Notes under the pieces: model-generated
What the model was told of the DNA's origin: nothing
Database searches by the model: none
The model's input: only the letters and a program-made list of their open reading frames with translations
Shown here: positions 1-10,589 of the stretch, one piece after another
How positions within the stretch are numbered: position 1 is the first letter of the stretch
Layout of the letters: every line of letters starts with the position of its first letter
Made by a program: the position numbers and the translations under genes
DNA from: Heliocidaris tuberculata
Taxonomy: Eukaryota; Echinodermata; Echinoidea; Camarodonta; Echinometridae
Direction: 5' to 3'
Assembly (NCBI GenBank): GCA_025618425.1
Contig: CM046833.1
Coordinates: 30,621,180-30,685,179 of the forward strand
DNA length: 64,000 bases

Positions 1-935
1 AACAGCGAAGGCAGGCTAGTTTACACCTTTGGGCCAGCCAGTCCTTGTGAGCCTTCGCCGGTTCGGCAGCAGCGTGCAGGCCTTACAGAGGTGCAGACAT
101 TGATTGCAGCGATTACGCAATTTAATTTTAAAACTCATTCCCGTAAAGAGGATAATTGCTTAAATGCAATTTTTTTTAACAATGAATGTTAGCATATTGG
201 TAAACAGGATTTAGCTATGGAATTAAAAGGTCTTGTCTGATAAACCTCTATTTCCTCATTTTCATAATCCATTGTCATATAAAATCATCACTCATCACTA
301 TCTGACTATATTGCCACATTACAGATAATTATCTCAGGCCCGGACGCATGAATACGCAAGCAGAGCAATTCTATGACCATATTAGTCAAGTTTTAAATTC
401 TTTATTTTTCTTTAGTTCTTTAGTTTATATTAAACTTTCGTTTAATCGCAACTCCTAAATATCAAACGCAAGTCCTTAATGCGCACTTCTGATTGCCGGG
501 CTGAAAATAAAGTTGCGTTTGATTTTCCTGAGTTGCGTTCAAACGCATGTTTGTGCAACGGGCCCCAGATCTATGCCGCACGTACGGTATTATCTGCTTC
601 TTTCTTTGTGAAGATACCATAATTGCAAAAACTTATTCTGTCAACATTTTTTTTTTTTTCGAGACTAGTTTGATGCCTTTTACCATGGTGATTTGACCGT
701 CAATGAAAATGAAAAATAAGGACCACTCAAGATCTTCCGGTGATAACTGATCCAATGTCTACTTCTGACATTACCTATATTTCTAACCTTAACCCTGGAC
801 CTAACATTATACTTAAATCTAGCATGAAACCAGGTCGCATCCTGTAATACCACTGGCGAAGTAAAGCCCGCAAAATAAGGCTGCCGGATAAAATATCGGA
901 TCTTGCCCATTGACCTTGCGATATGAAGTGATTAC
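1..935. other. No exon recognised; presumed intron of the SLC16-like gene
   Basis: The next SLC16 exon (helices 4-6) was looked for on the minus strand and not seen. There is a poly-T run near 648-659. Nothing else was recognised. Confidence 0.4.
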
Positions 936-1076
936 CTGAAATTGATAGACATACTGAGAGTTGGCTGACGACAGTCGTACCAGCAGCTAATATAAGACCA
1001 GTCCCACCAAAGAAACCTCCTATCATAGCAATAGGTCTGCAACCAAAGCGCCTGCATAAAGGACCACTAATCAAAC
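936..1076 (-). CDS. SLC16-like gene, exon 4 (TM2-TM3 loop and TM3)
   Basis: 141 bp between acceptor CTTTTCAG and donor GGTAATC. It encodes LISGPLCRRFGCRPIAMIGG, matching the conserved GP....RFGCRP loop of SLC16 proteins, then helix 3 and the start of a following segment (QLSVCLSISG). The open frame continues into intron sequence on both sides, but family similarity stops at the splice sites. The next exon is not found in 1-935. Confidence 0.85.
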
Positions 1077-1769
1077 CTGAAAAGATCAAAAGTTTAATAA
1101 CAACAACAATAAAAATAATATTCCTTTCTTCAGGTTCTTGTATTGCACATATCACATTATGACCCAACGTCTCTATGCGCTTACAAAAGACCTTGGATAT
1201 TGTAACCCCGACCTTGGCTCCCGTAACCGTAGCACTCAGTGCAATCAATGAATAAATCCTACCAGGTACCCAATTCCTTTATGCATCTGGGTCGAGTGTG
1301 ACAAATGTAGATTAATGTCTTGTCAACAGGGTCAAAGGACGTTAGTGCTGTGGCAGGGATTCGAACCCCGTACCTTGCATTTTAGAGTCCGAGACTTATC
1401 CACTAGACAACAACACATGTAACCATGAAAACCATCGATATTAAGATCTTAAATCATTCATGATCAAACCTTTAAAATATTTATTTTAAAAAAACACACA
1501 TTATTTCGAATATGACTGTTAGGCTGATGTTGCATAACCACTCTAGAAAATTCCACAAAAACTAATTCCCAAATGATTACAGCATCCACGTTTTAATACG
1601 AGGGATGCGATACACAAATCGGCCAGTCTTCGTCAAAATAGCTCGTGAATATGAGTTGCCGGATATTAGAGGGGCAGGTTATGAAAAACACTCTGTGATT
1701 TAAAAAAAAATGAGACGGAAGATACTAAAAACAGCAGTAGTCCACCAAATTGAAATAGAAAATGCTATA

Positions 1770-1808
<39 letters not shown>

Positions 1809-4033
1809 TCCTGGCGGAGACATTTTTTCAACCTTTGCAAAAAAATTCAAAAAGGGATGAAAGCTCTGGGCAACTTTGATTTAAGCTACGCAACCATTAT
1901 TCTCTCAATTTCATTTCTCACAATTATATTTAAATGTACTTTACTATTACACAAAAATTAGGGGTGTTCCATCTTGATTATGGACATAATGAGACGTTAT
2001 AGTGTTCCTCAAAAACATTTTGTAACCAACATGGAAATTGTGAATGCTTGTATTTTTCTGTTAACTCGGGTGCACAATTTAAAGACGTAATAAAATCATA
2101 GAATAATGGACGTCCCATGTACGTACGTCCTTGAATAAAGCACCACTAAAAAACAATAATTTACATTTTACAATTAGCTACCATACCAGTAAAATCAGCA
2201 AATGTGACGCATAGGGAGCTAATCCAACCAATTAGAGACGTGGACACATCAAAGTAAGTTCGGAAGGTTGGCAGGAATACACCAAGGCACTTAGCAATAC
2301 CCTCCCGGAAGATAAGCGTGCAGTGGGCGGCCAACAGGATAAACCACCCATAACCTAGAAACAAGAGGATGAACATCAGAACATTTCAGAGAAAATATCC
2401 ATAATCTATGAAGCAAGTTGAGAAGGTTGGCAGGAATACTCCAAGGCACTTTATCATACCCTCCCGGACGATGAGCGTACAATGGACAGCCAACATGACA
2501 AACTATCTATATCCTGCATAACACTAGCGTACCCAAGGGGGGGGGGGCGGGGGCAGGGGGGGGGAGCAGAGTGCCCCCTGACAACTTTTGACAGGAATTT
2601 TTTTTTACCTTTTTTTGTTTTGCTTGTCAGAGAATCATGGAGCAAAACGTCTGATAACCCCCCCCCCCCCCCCAACTGAGCGACTTTTTGAGGGCTGGAG
2701 AGAGAAAAAAATACGGTTCTCCCTCCAAGCAGAATTTGACAGTTGACAAAATTTGCTCCCCCTGTAAAAAAATCCTAGGTACGCCACTGCTGCATAACCT
2801 GCATTACATGCTAAGAACAAGATCATGACTGTGAAGTTCATCATTAGGTATAACAATTAATTACTGTTTTTTGTAAATGGATTGCAATAAATCACGGAAT
2901 TACATTACACGCTCTAACGGATCTATTAACGGATCTAGCATACTGGTTCTTGTAATAAGAAAAACTGACAAACTTGTGTCAAAACATCGATGTACGCCCG
3001 CTCCCGTGGAGAATGATGCTCATATAATACGCCCATGGTCAGAATGAGCTTTAGTCCATCTGGCATGCTCGGTTTGAGTTTGTAGCACACGTTGTGTTGT
3101 TGGGCAATATTAATTCCATGATTCAGAAGAATTTATAGGTTTCAAATTTATAGGTGCCGAAATATTCAATTTTAATACTTTTCCTCTAAAAGGATTCATA
3201 ATTAGACAGCTAGATGTTAGAGTAAAAACTGAAGAATGGCTTTGTTTCCAGATCTCATCAAAACTGTTTACTACCATGGATTAAGTTATTACTGGGTCTA
3301 TACTCACCTCCGTCAGGAGCAGGTGGTTTGTTTGAGGATGACATCGAATCCTTTCCCGGCGACCTTTTAACTCTGCTGCCATTCTGCGCATGCTCGTTGA
3401 CCTCCTGTGTTTTGGAATGGCCATTTGTGATTGGCTCGGACTCTTCTTCATTGTAGGGGACGATATCTTGCGAGGAATCCGAAGGCGGTAGCTTTGAATA
3501 TTTGGTGAATCCTCTGAAAAAAAATGAAAAGACACACTTTTGTTTTAATTATCAGTGCACTCGTTCGATTGATTGACTTTCTGCATGTTTAAGAATGTTA
3601 AGTTAACAGCGTTGGACACTAAATCCGGGCTCACACAAGTCATAATTTCGATTGCGTCAGTATCTACGCGAATCAAGCCTGTGAAGGCAATTAACCCATA
3701 GGCCAGTTATTAAAAGTATTGTTTGCTCTGTTCATTCTGCAATCATTTTTGAAACGACATCACTCTTTCATGACGTGCAAAAGACCGTACAAAGCATTGA
3801 CGCGGGTCTAACGTCAGCAAATGACGCCTCGTGTGAGCCAGACTTTAGGGTCATTTTGCTGACGAAGGATCGACTACACCAACAACTAGCGGTGTCTTTG
3901 ACGCCTTATATGAAAGTAGCACCGTACATGATGCGCTGGACCAGTTGCACTTGACGCGTCATTACGACTGTGTGCGCTAATCAGCCCTATGGAAGCAATT
4001 AGCCTTTGTAGTTCCAAACAGTGTTTGCATTGG

Positions 4034-4072
<39 letters not shown>

Positions 4073-4244
4073 TTGCATTTAGTTTTTCTCGCCATATTGA
4101 AATTGCGACAGGCAACTTCAATAAAATATAAAGGTGCTGAATCCTGGAATAATCTTCATTGACCACTTACTTGAAAATATGACCACCGTAAACTCTTTCA
4201 AAGTCAAAATCACGCAGCATATTCTTGCCACCTATCAATGACAT
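936..4244 (-). CDS. SLC16 (monocarboxylate transporter) family gene, four 5' exons, 3' part outside window
   Basis: Exons read on the minus strand: 4244-4171, 3513-3308, 2354-2187 and 1076-936. The segments end on GT donors and start after AG acceptors, and codons split by the introns rejoin (AA|A, G|GT, G|GT), giving one open frame of 197 residues. Residues 1-90 form a polar, acidic and Ser-rich cytoplasmic N-terminus. Residues 91-97 read PDGGYGW, the SLC16 signature at the start of the first membrane helix. A second helix follows (SLIGWISSLCVTF), then the loop GPLCRRFGCRP and a third helix (AMIGGFFGGTGLILAAG). SLC16 proteins have 12 helices and move monocarboxylates with protons, or other small solutes, across the plasma membrane. 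Helices 4-12 are missing because the gene runs off position 1. Substrate and subfamily cannot be assigned. The start at 4244 is the first ATG after an upstream in-frame stop; a more 5' exon is possible. Confidence 0.85.
1249..1417 (-). mobile_element. tRNA-headed SINE
   Basis: Read on the minus strand, it starts with a tRNA-like head: GTTGTCTAGTGGATAAGTC (A-box/D-arm like) and GGTTCGAATCCC, an exact B-box/T-arm. A tail segment follows containing CGACCCAGATGCATAA and GGGTACCTGGTAGG. The anticodon stem does not pair, so it is a SINE and not a tRNA gene. It lies in an intron of the SLC16-like gene, in the same orientation. Confidence 0.6.
1774..1805. repeat. (TA)n microsatellite
   Basis: Uninterrupted TA dinucleotides, about 16 units. 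Confidence 0.95.
2187..2354 (-). CDS. SLC16-like gene, exon 3 (TM1-TM2)
   Basis: 168 bp after the acceptor TTTCTAG, with donor GTATGG. It encodes YGWFILLAAHCTLIF (end of the family signature and helix 1), a loop ending in FLPTFRTYF, and SLIGWISSLCVTF (helix 2). The SxxGWI pattern at the start of helix 2 is typical of SLC16 proteins. A degraded second copy of this exon lies at 2418-2520. Confidence 0.85.
2418..2520 (-). pseudogene. Decayed tandem copy of SLC16-like exon 3
   Basis: This minus-strand segment aligns with the first two-thirds of the exon at 2187-2354. Shared blocks include CGGGAGGGTAT, AAGTGCCTTGG and GTATTCCTGCCAACCTT. In the same frame it would read VREGMIKCLGVFLPTF, but an in-frame TAG occurs near its start and similarity ends within helix 1. 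It looks like a local exon duplication that lost function. An 8-bp-duplicating element (2522-2789) interrupts its acceptor. Confidence 0.7.
2522..2789. mobile_element. hAT-like MITE with 8-bp target duplication
   Basis: 268 bp. The ends are CACTAGCGTACCCAAGG and, reversed, CAGTGGCGTACCTAGG. It is flanked by the exact 8-bp repeat CTGCATAA (2514-2521 and 2790-2797). The interior holds long G and C runs and no transposase. Eight-base duplications and CAGTGGCGTA-type ends point to the hAT superfamily. It sits at the acceptor of the decayed exon copy. Confidence 0.8.
3308..3513 (-). CDS. SLC16-like gene, exon 2 (cytoplasmic N-terminal segment)
   Basis: 206 bp between a poly-T/CAG acceptor and a GGTGAGT donor. 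In the frame set by exon 1 it encodes a hydrophilic stretch rich in Glu, Ser, Asn and Lys, ending PPAPDG, the lead-in to the SLC16 signature completed by the next exon. An alternative frame is also open (basic, Arg/Lys-rich) but does not join its neighbours; only the frame described produces the family signature across the splice. Confidence 0.8.
3620..3852. mobile_element. Short inverted-repeat element (GGCTCACAC ends)
   Basis: The left end reads CTAAATCCGGGCTCACAC and the right end, reversed, reads CCCTAAAGTCTGGCTCACAC. The interior carries several TGACG motifs. A related end reappears at 6434-6525 and a fragment at about 54598-54625, so it is a family and not a chance palindrome. Confidence 0.5.
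4036..4072. repeat. (TTA)n microsatellite
   Basis: About 12 TTA units. Confidence 0.95.
4171..4244 (-). CDS. SLC16-like gene, exon 1 (N-terminus)
   Basis: 74 bp, 24 codons plus two bases, beginning MSLIGGKNML and ending before a strong GTAAGT donor (4170-4165). The two leftover bases AA join the first base of the next exon to make a Lys codon. An in-frame TAA lies about 30 bases upstream on this strand, so translation plausibly begins here. A TTTTTAG acceptor-like string ends 11 bases before the ATG, so the exon could also have a spliced 5' leader. A LINE tail begins almost immediately upstream, so leader and promoter are unclear. Confidence 0.65.
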
Positions 4245-4254
4245 CCCTCCAACT

Positions 4255-4530
4255 AAAAATTGTGATAAAACTTACGTCCTTCTGTTATGTTTCTGTTTTT
4301 AGTATTGTTGTTTTGTTTTATGTTCTGTATTGTGCATTACAACTTTTATTGCTTGTTTTATACTTTTCTACTGACTGTATCACAAAACTGTCATTTATGT
4401 TATGGATCCCCCTACAACCTCAAGCCACTGGCTTTTCTAGGGTGTTAGATCCTCACACTTTCCGATGTATATATTAACTCGTGTGATTTTTATGAAATAA
4501 ATAAATTGAAATGAAATGAAAAAAAAAATG
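4255..4530 (+). mobile_element. 5'-truncated LINE 3' end
   Basis: AT-rich, non-coding 3'-UTR-like sequence ending GAAATAAATAAATTGAAATG followed by further AAATG-type repeats and a short poly-A, the usual form of CR1/L2-type LINE tails in such genomes. It starts about 10 bases upstream of the proposed start codon of the SLC16-like gene, in the opposite orientation. Confidence 0.45.
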
Positions 4531-4814
4531 AATTTTTCCATGTTTCGCACGGAAGATGTACCATCAAATTTATCCATCGCGGCCACTTTCGTATCATGTG
4601 ACAAGACATTTAGAACACATCCGTGCAAACGGATTCGCGTCAAGGGCTCCCAATTAAGTGAAAGTTGAGATCGGGATATTGAATTTCAAGGTTTTTTAAA
4701 ACTGACAACAGTTCCTCTCCCCCCCCCCCCCTTTGTCCCTTTCTCGAAATGAATGGGGGAAAATCATTTCATATAGCTGTATTCAAAAGTTTGAATTGAC
4801 GGGAAGGGGATATC

Positions 4815-5380
4815 CCTGGGGGGGGGGGGGGTCACTCTCAGACAAATCTGCTACCCAAGCGCGTCCACACACTTAAAAAATGGACCCTATAAATGGCGTA
4901 TTGCACGAAGTCTAATTTGCACCCCTATACGGCGTCACATCATTAAAACATACCCTAAGTCGCGTCAACAGGGTCATCACGCCACCCCAAAATACCCTAA
5001 TTGGCGTATAAATTATCATGGTACCAAGTACAATACCCTTAATGGCGTTTAAATAAATAACCCCTATTAAGTAGGAAAACAACAAAATAACGCTTTTCGA
5101 GTACAAACAGATAAACTTTTAGTGATATCATATTTAATTTGTATGCAAACAATCCAAATCACCAATCGGTGTTATTCATATCAACAAAATACTCGTGATC
5201 ATACTATTTAGAACCTAAATGTCGAAAATCGAATTTGTCATTTTGTACTCTAAACGGCGATTGAAGCTGAAAAACACCCCTTTTTTAAGGAAAACGTCGA
5301 CGACGCAGTAAAGCTGAACGCTTTTTTGGACGCGGTTGCGTAGCACGTAATGTGGTGAGTGACCCCCCCCCCCCCCCCCA
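4815..5380. mobile_element. hAT-like element with subterminal GGCGT repeats
   Basis: The left end is a G-run followed by TCACTCTCAG; the right end, reversed, is a G-run followed by TCACTCACCAC. Inside the left half, five spaced copies of a motif like ACCCTAATTGGCGTA occur between about 4885 and 5050, the kind of subterminal repeat transposases bind. No clear target duplication was found because the G-runs blur the ends. No transposase frame. Confidence 0.5.
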
Positions 5381-5726
5381 ACCCTTACCCTATGTCTTTG
5401 ACAAAAGGAAGACTGGAACAATTGTCTCCGGAGCATAATTATGCCGAAGCACCTGGAAGGGAGGGATTCGAGTGGATGGGGATGTGATTCTCTACTCCTC
5501 CCATAGAGAGATGAAATTTTGTCGAGTCACTTCAATTCGATTCAAGCCATTTATTCTGCTCATGAATCTTTTTTATTTCCGCTGTCTTTTGTGTCTTTTT
5601 ACACTCCCATCTTTTCCCCTTCACTTCAAAGACCTTAGTATTAAACCAAATTTGAATTCTATATTTACTGTCATTGCTCTGAATACGTTCTCATTATGTA
5701 TTTTAGAGTTTAAGGTTAGGATGTGA

Positions 5727-5877
5727 CAGTGGCGCAAATCCATTTTGAATTTTTTTTTTTTTTTTTGGGGGGGGGAGGGGACATTCGCCTCCAAAATCCT
5801 CTGACAAGGGAAAAAAGGTTATTCCAAAAGGTGGGGGGGGGGGCATGTCCCCCTGTCCCCCTGGATTTGTGCCCATG
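5727..5877. mobile_element. hAT-like MITE, 151 bp, 8-bp target duplication
   Basis: The ends are CAGTGGCGCAAATCCA and, reversed, CATGGGCACAAATCCA. It is flanked by exact copies of GGATGTGA at 5719-5726 and 5878-5885. The interior is T- and G-rich and non-coding. Confidence 0.85.
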
Positions 5878-5885
5878 GGATGTGA

Positions 5886-6433
5886 TTTTTTTTTTTAATG
5901 CAATATATATAACATTATATTCCAGTCAATTGTCAATACTGGCATATTTCTATCGTCTGTAACTATGTTAAACTGTCTTTTCAACTATAATGTTTATCCG
6001 TATTTTAGCTCTCTCTGCACCTCGGCTCTACGATGTAGGTGATGTGATAGGCGAAATAAGATAGCATATTACCTCAGCGAATATTATGTTGTTCCACCAA
6101 GTATTTCATTTAATAAATTCAATCAATCTATATGCATTCTTTCCTATAGACATAAGAATGTCGGGTGATATAGGATGCGGATCCTTGGAGAGAGGAAAAC
6201 ATTCTTGTCTGGTTTTATACCGCCGTTGGAAATTCGACTTTATTTAATGGCATTCATTACGAACATATCCGAAATATGACGTCATATATATAGATGCATG
6301 GCTTTGTGAAATAAATCGAATTACCTCTTACGTCGACCTTTAGAAAAAATGAAATTGGTTATTTTAAAGTTGAAAGGCAGCTTGTATATATACTAGAATA
6401 TATATGACTTTCGATAAAGCACACTGTATTCCT
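5886..6433. other. No gene recognised
   Basis: AT-rich. The stretch ending TTAATAAATTCAATCAATC (about 6112-6129) resembles a LINE tail, but no coding remnant precedes it. Confidence 0.4.
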
Positions 6434-6525
6434 AAAGCCTGACTCACACTGGGTGACGTTGCTGACGTTAGGTCCGCGTCAGTGCCTGGCATGGTCTTTT
6501 GGGCGTCATGAAAGAGTGATCAGCA
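6434..6525. mobile_element. Truncated copy of the GGCTCACAC-type element
   Basis: CCTAAAGCCTGACTCACAC followed by GCTGACGTTAGG and GCGTCATGAAAGAGTGAT corresponds, in reverse orientation, to the right half of the element at 3620-3852. It is cut off by a C-run and (CA)n at 6529-6553. Confidence 0.45.
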
Positions 6526-6553
6526 GGCCCCCCCCCCCACACACACACACACG

Positions 6554-9500
6554 CACTTTTTTAGTAAACACGTTTCATAAAACCTCATTAGAAAATTGTC
6601 AATGATTAGTGAAATCAACGCGACCCCTTAACATAGTCTTCGCATTTTGTGATCAAATCACGTGATCTTTTCATGTTTAATGCAGTCGATCCAGAATATC
6701 TTCCGCTCGGTCGACAGTCGTAACAATTGAATGGCAATGCATGAACAGTGATTAACCTGGGCGTGAACTATACGTGAATCAGACTTGATTAAAAAAAATC
6801 GGCGATGACTACTCAATGGCACGCATTGGTAAGCAATAATGCGGGGCAGTGCGGGACCAAAATGCCGGCAAGTGTAAATTTTGGGGGGCATAAATCTCTC
6901 CTTCGTTTGATACGTGCTGTTAAGTTTCTTAGTAATTTTTTATGAGTAACAATTGGCAGCTAGACATAAAAGACTGTCAGTGCTGCACAAATAATTATCA
7001 AAAGTAACCATTCAGAGTAATGTAAAATGAAAAAAAAAATAATAATTTGGTGTTTGGTAAATGAGATAAATTGTCACACTTCAGCACAGCGGAAGAGCCT
7101 ACAAAAGTACCATAAATTTATCATACATTGCATATAGTACGGCGGTATAGCCTCAAAATTTGGCTGAATTGTGCACTTTTGTCTAAAAGCACCAAAACTG
7201 GTACAGTTGTTGAATGGTACATACTGAACAATATTAGATATGGAAGCACTTCTAAAAATTAATTTATGGGGTAATTTTGAAGGAATTTGTAATTGCCAAA
7301 CCTACTCAAGTAGATAACTCGAACACCTAGATATTCGGACACTACCTTAGAGCTAGGAATATCACTGTGTTAGCGTATGCAAATGTGGTAACCTTACAAA
7401 ATAAGACTTACTAGAGCGTGTCTATTTTGGTAGAATTGTACATAGGATATGTGCAATACTAGGTCTGGGTACAGAAAGGTTATGATATAGGTGTTCAGAA
7501 TGATTCGTGTAAATCGTTGATGTTTATAAGAGCAAGTCATTTTAAGACTTGAGGAGGTTGTATAAGGACTATGATATTCTATTCCAAACCTCCCACATAA
7601 ACAAGCAATTGTTTGTGGTTCTTGAGATAAAATAGGGGCATATGGTCATGATAGTATTATGAGGCAAGAGATGAAAGGGAAGAAGAGCGGAACATGAAGA
7701 ATATGAATTATGAAACAAAAAATGGATTGTTTTAACAGACAGGAAAAAGAAGAAGCTCATGACTTCATAAATGATAATATGGGAAAAACGAGTACGAGAA
7801 TGAGAAAGGGGCTTCTGAAGGGGAATACGAAGCTGAATAGACTGGTAAATGAAAAAAAGCTCCTTTCAAGAAGTTCAACTACCCAGCCCAAGGAAAAAAA
7901 TATAAAAGAAGTGCTTTTGCATAAGGAGCCAGTTTGTTTAATGCACTCCCTGGTAATGCTCAGACGTGTATATCCCTTTATAAGTTTTTAAAAACTATAC
8001 TAAGCTTTAAATCTTCATTCGGTGGAATCATATCATAACATTCAAATATGTACATTTTATAATACCATTAATTCACTCTCCATTTTTTGTAGTTTACCAT
8101 GTTACTTAATTTTGTATTTTCATGTAAAATGATTTTTTAAACTGCAGGGCACCTTTGGAAAGCAGTTTTTCATAACTGAACAGGCCAATCTTGCCGTATA
8201 AAATAAAGAAGACAAAATGTTTTTCAATAAAGCATAAAAGACAAAATAAATATAAATTGCGTAAAAAAAATCATCATTATACAAACGATGGAAATAAATC
8301 ATAATGTGTATTAACACACCTCATAATAATCGGGGCCCTATATCAGCGTTTTTGATAGATGGTAAGTAGGACAGATTCCAACCATAAAAAAATGTTCACT
8401 CACAATTTCAGTCGCTGTGAATCAATAATTTCTATATAAATGTATCCAAACTGCATTTAAATCAAGAAATAATTTGTTATAACAATATGGAGTAGATACT
8501 GTTAATCCAACCATCAAAAAGATAAGCATTGCTAATATTGTGGCACGCATGAAGCCAAACAATGGGGGAATTTGAACGCCTCTGTAACTGATTCAAATTT
8601 ATTTTGCAATATCTTAATATTATACAAGTAAGTATGGTTTTTGCATGAATGAGAAAGAATCAAAAGACTTTTAATCAAGATGGAATAAGGCCATTTTTTC
8701 TTGCTCGCTTTGCTCGTTTGCAATTAGCTAGTATGAATATATTGTGCCAATACTAATAAAACTACAATGGATCAAAAAATAGGAGGTTATTAAATGAAAA
8801 TTATGATTGTAATGTAAATTGTGGAAATATGAATTGAAGGAACAGCTGACGTTCTACCCTCCCATTACCCACGCAAATTAGGGCATGCAAGCAATTTTTT
8901 TTATCTGGATCACCATCGGCTCAGATATTTTGCTCCTCGTGAAGGTCTAGATACGCCACTGATAAGGGCAAACTGGACGGAAGGGGGAGGGGAGTCACAA
9001 GGGGGCATAGCCATGCGTCACTATTTCAATATATAGGTGTACTGCCTTATGCTTATGGCGTAATGAGCCGCACATTTTGAGGTGCTGTGGCTGAGCCAAA
9101 AAGAATATAAAAAAATTTCTATCAAGAGAGCCAGAACGCAATAATTATACTCGCATATGAATAATCTAAAATGGATGGGGGTATCCCCGCCCTTTCCATA
9201 AATAATACGACTATGCACAATCAAACCGTCGCCCTTCTTGACACCTCTTTATAAATGATATAGAAAATCTTTGCGTTTCTAGTTTACGCTTTCCATTTTA
9301 TTTACATGGGTAATTCAAAGTCTAAGCCTAAGAGTAATTACTACCCCTTTCTCTCCTACATTAGAGCAGGCAGCTGAAATTGTCATCAGTTCTGTCTATT
9401 GTAATTTTCAATTTCAGGATACGATCAAGCGAGTTGATTTACTGTGTTAAATTGTAAAACTTTTCATTCTATAGAGCACTTCAGATCCTCAATAGTGTTG

Positions 9501-10330
9501 TCATCAAGTCCAGCCCCGAATTAAGCTCCTGTCAGTAGTAATATTTCACATGATTATTTCACAGAATCATTGCACAGGCCTTCATTCAGGTTGAAAAGAA
9601 ATTTAATGATAATGTTTGAACCTATGGACTCTTGTAAAGGGCTCTGGTTTGGGTAAGTTTCCCTCCGATAATAAGACAATTCTGCAGTCCCGTAAAATGA
9701 TCGTATTTTGATGATTTTTACTTGCTGTATTGAAACATTGGACTAAAATTTGCACAAAACTGTTTCAAGTACCATATCTTTATTTCGTTCTTATTAGTTT
9801 TACGACATTTCCAACCCAAATTCCAGGCTATTTTAGACGAATCAGACGTCAGGATCACATTTTTAGAAATGATAGTCAACTCTAAATAACGCAGGCCTGG
9901 CAGCAAGTCAATTGAAGCACATTTCCTCTATATCTCTGTTAAACTTCTCGTCCATTAAGGATTCGTCCTATATAATACTATGGAACCTCACGGTCGTAAC
10001 TGGAAGTACCGAATTTCTCATTGAATTGATCGGGACCGCGGTACAGATTCCCATCTGGTAGGGTCCGATTTTTTTTTTCTTTCTTTTTTCTTTACAGGCG
10101 ATTTATTGTTTGTTGAAGTGCACAGCAATTTCGTTACAATTTAGCCCCAAAATCCCTTAAAAATTGCGTTTTTGAAAGTGCTTTCAAATCATATATTGTT
10201 CAGAATGGAATTCTTAACACATGTGCCAAATTTGGTTCTTTTAGACAAAAGTGCACAATTTTTAAGCCTGCCTCTGCCTGTGCTTTTAAAGCCAGATGCA
10301 CTTATGTATAACGTTCTGTAAATGATAATA
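6554..10330. other. Long stretch without recognised genes
   Basis: Several open frames under 100 codons occur (for example 7710-7991) with no family features. A hAT-like end (TAGATACGCCACTG, about 8949-8962) lacks a visible partner. The segment about 7160-7300 is roughly similar, in inverted orientation, to about 10135-10275 (shared GTGCACTTTTGTCTAAAAG), indicating a dispersed repeat pair. Confidence 0.45.
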
Positions 10331-10334
10331 CCTA

Positions 10335-10470
10335 GGGAGCGTTTCATCAAATGTTTTGTCATTGATTTTTACCGACAAATTTGCTCTCAGCCAATCAGAT
10401 GCAAGGATTGTAGTAGCTTATAACAGTTGTCAGTAAAAATCAATGACAAAACACTTGATGAAATGCTCCC
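10335..10470. mobile_element. Small palindromic MITE
   Basis: 136 bp. The left arm GGGAGCGTTTCATCAAATG and the reversed right arm GGGAGCATTTCATCAAGTG continue as near-matches for about 45 bases (TTTTGTCATTGATTTTTAC on both). The short central loop contains CCAATCAGATGC. Confidence 0.65.
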
Positions 10471-10589
10471 CCGTATGCATATATATATATATGTTCTATT
10501 TTTAAGGTCATGGGAACCTTGCAGACTTGTTTCATTCTTTGAAAAGGATAACAATATTTGCCTTGCGGCTAAAGTACCATGATCTTTTG

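Noticed and set aside
775..1248. 157-codon minus-strand frame as a single gene
   Set aside because: Only 936-1076 is SLC16-like; the rest is intron, as shown by splice sites and the matching frame of the other exons.
1340..1417. Functional tRNA gene
   Set aside because: Intact B-box, but the anticodon stem does not pair; followed by a SINE body.
7710..7991. 93-codon frame beginning MKQKMDCFNRQEKEE
   Set aside because: Lys/Arg-rich product of A-rich DNA, no splice context, domain or repeat support.
9575..9655. Exon-like open stretch before GTAAGTTT
   Set aside because: Short enough to be open by chance; no phase-compatible neighbour.
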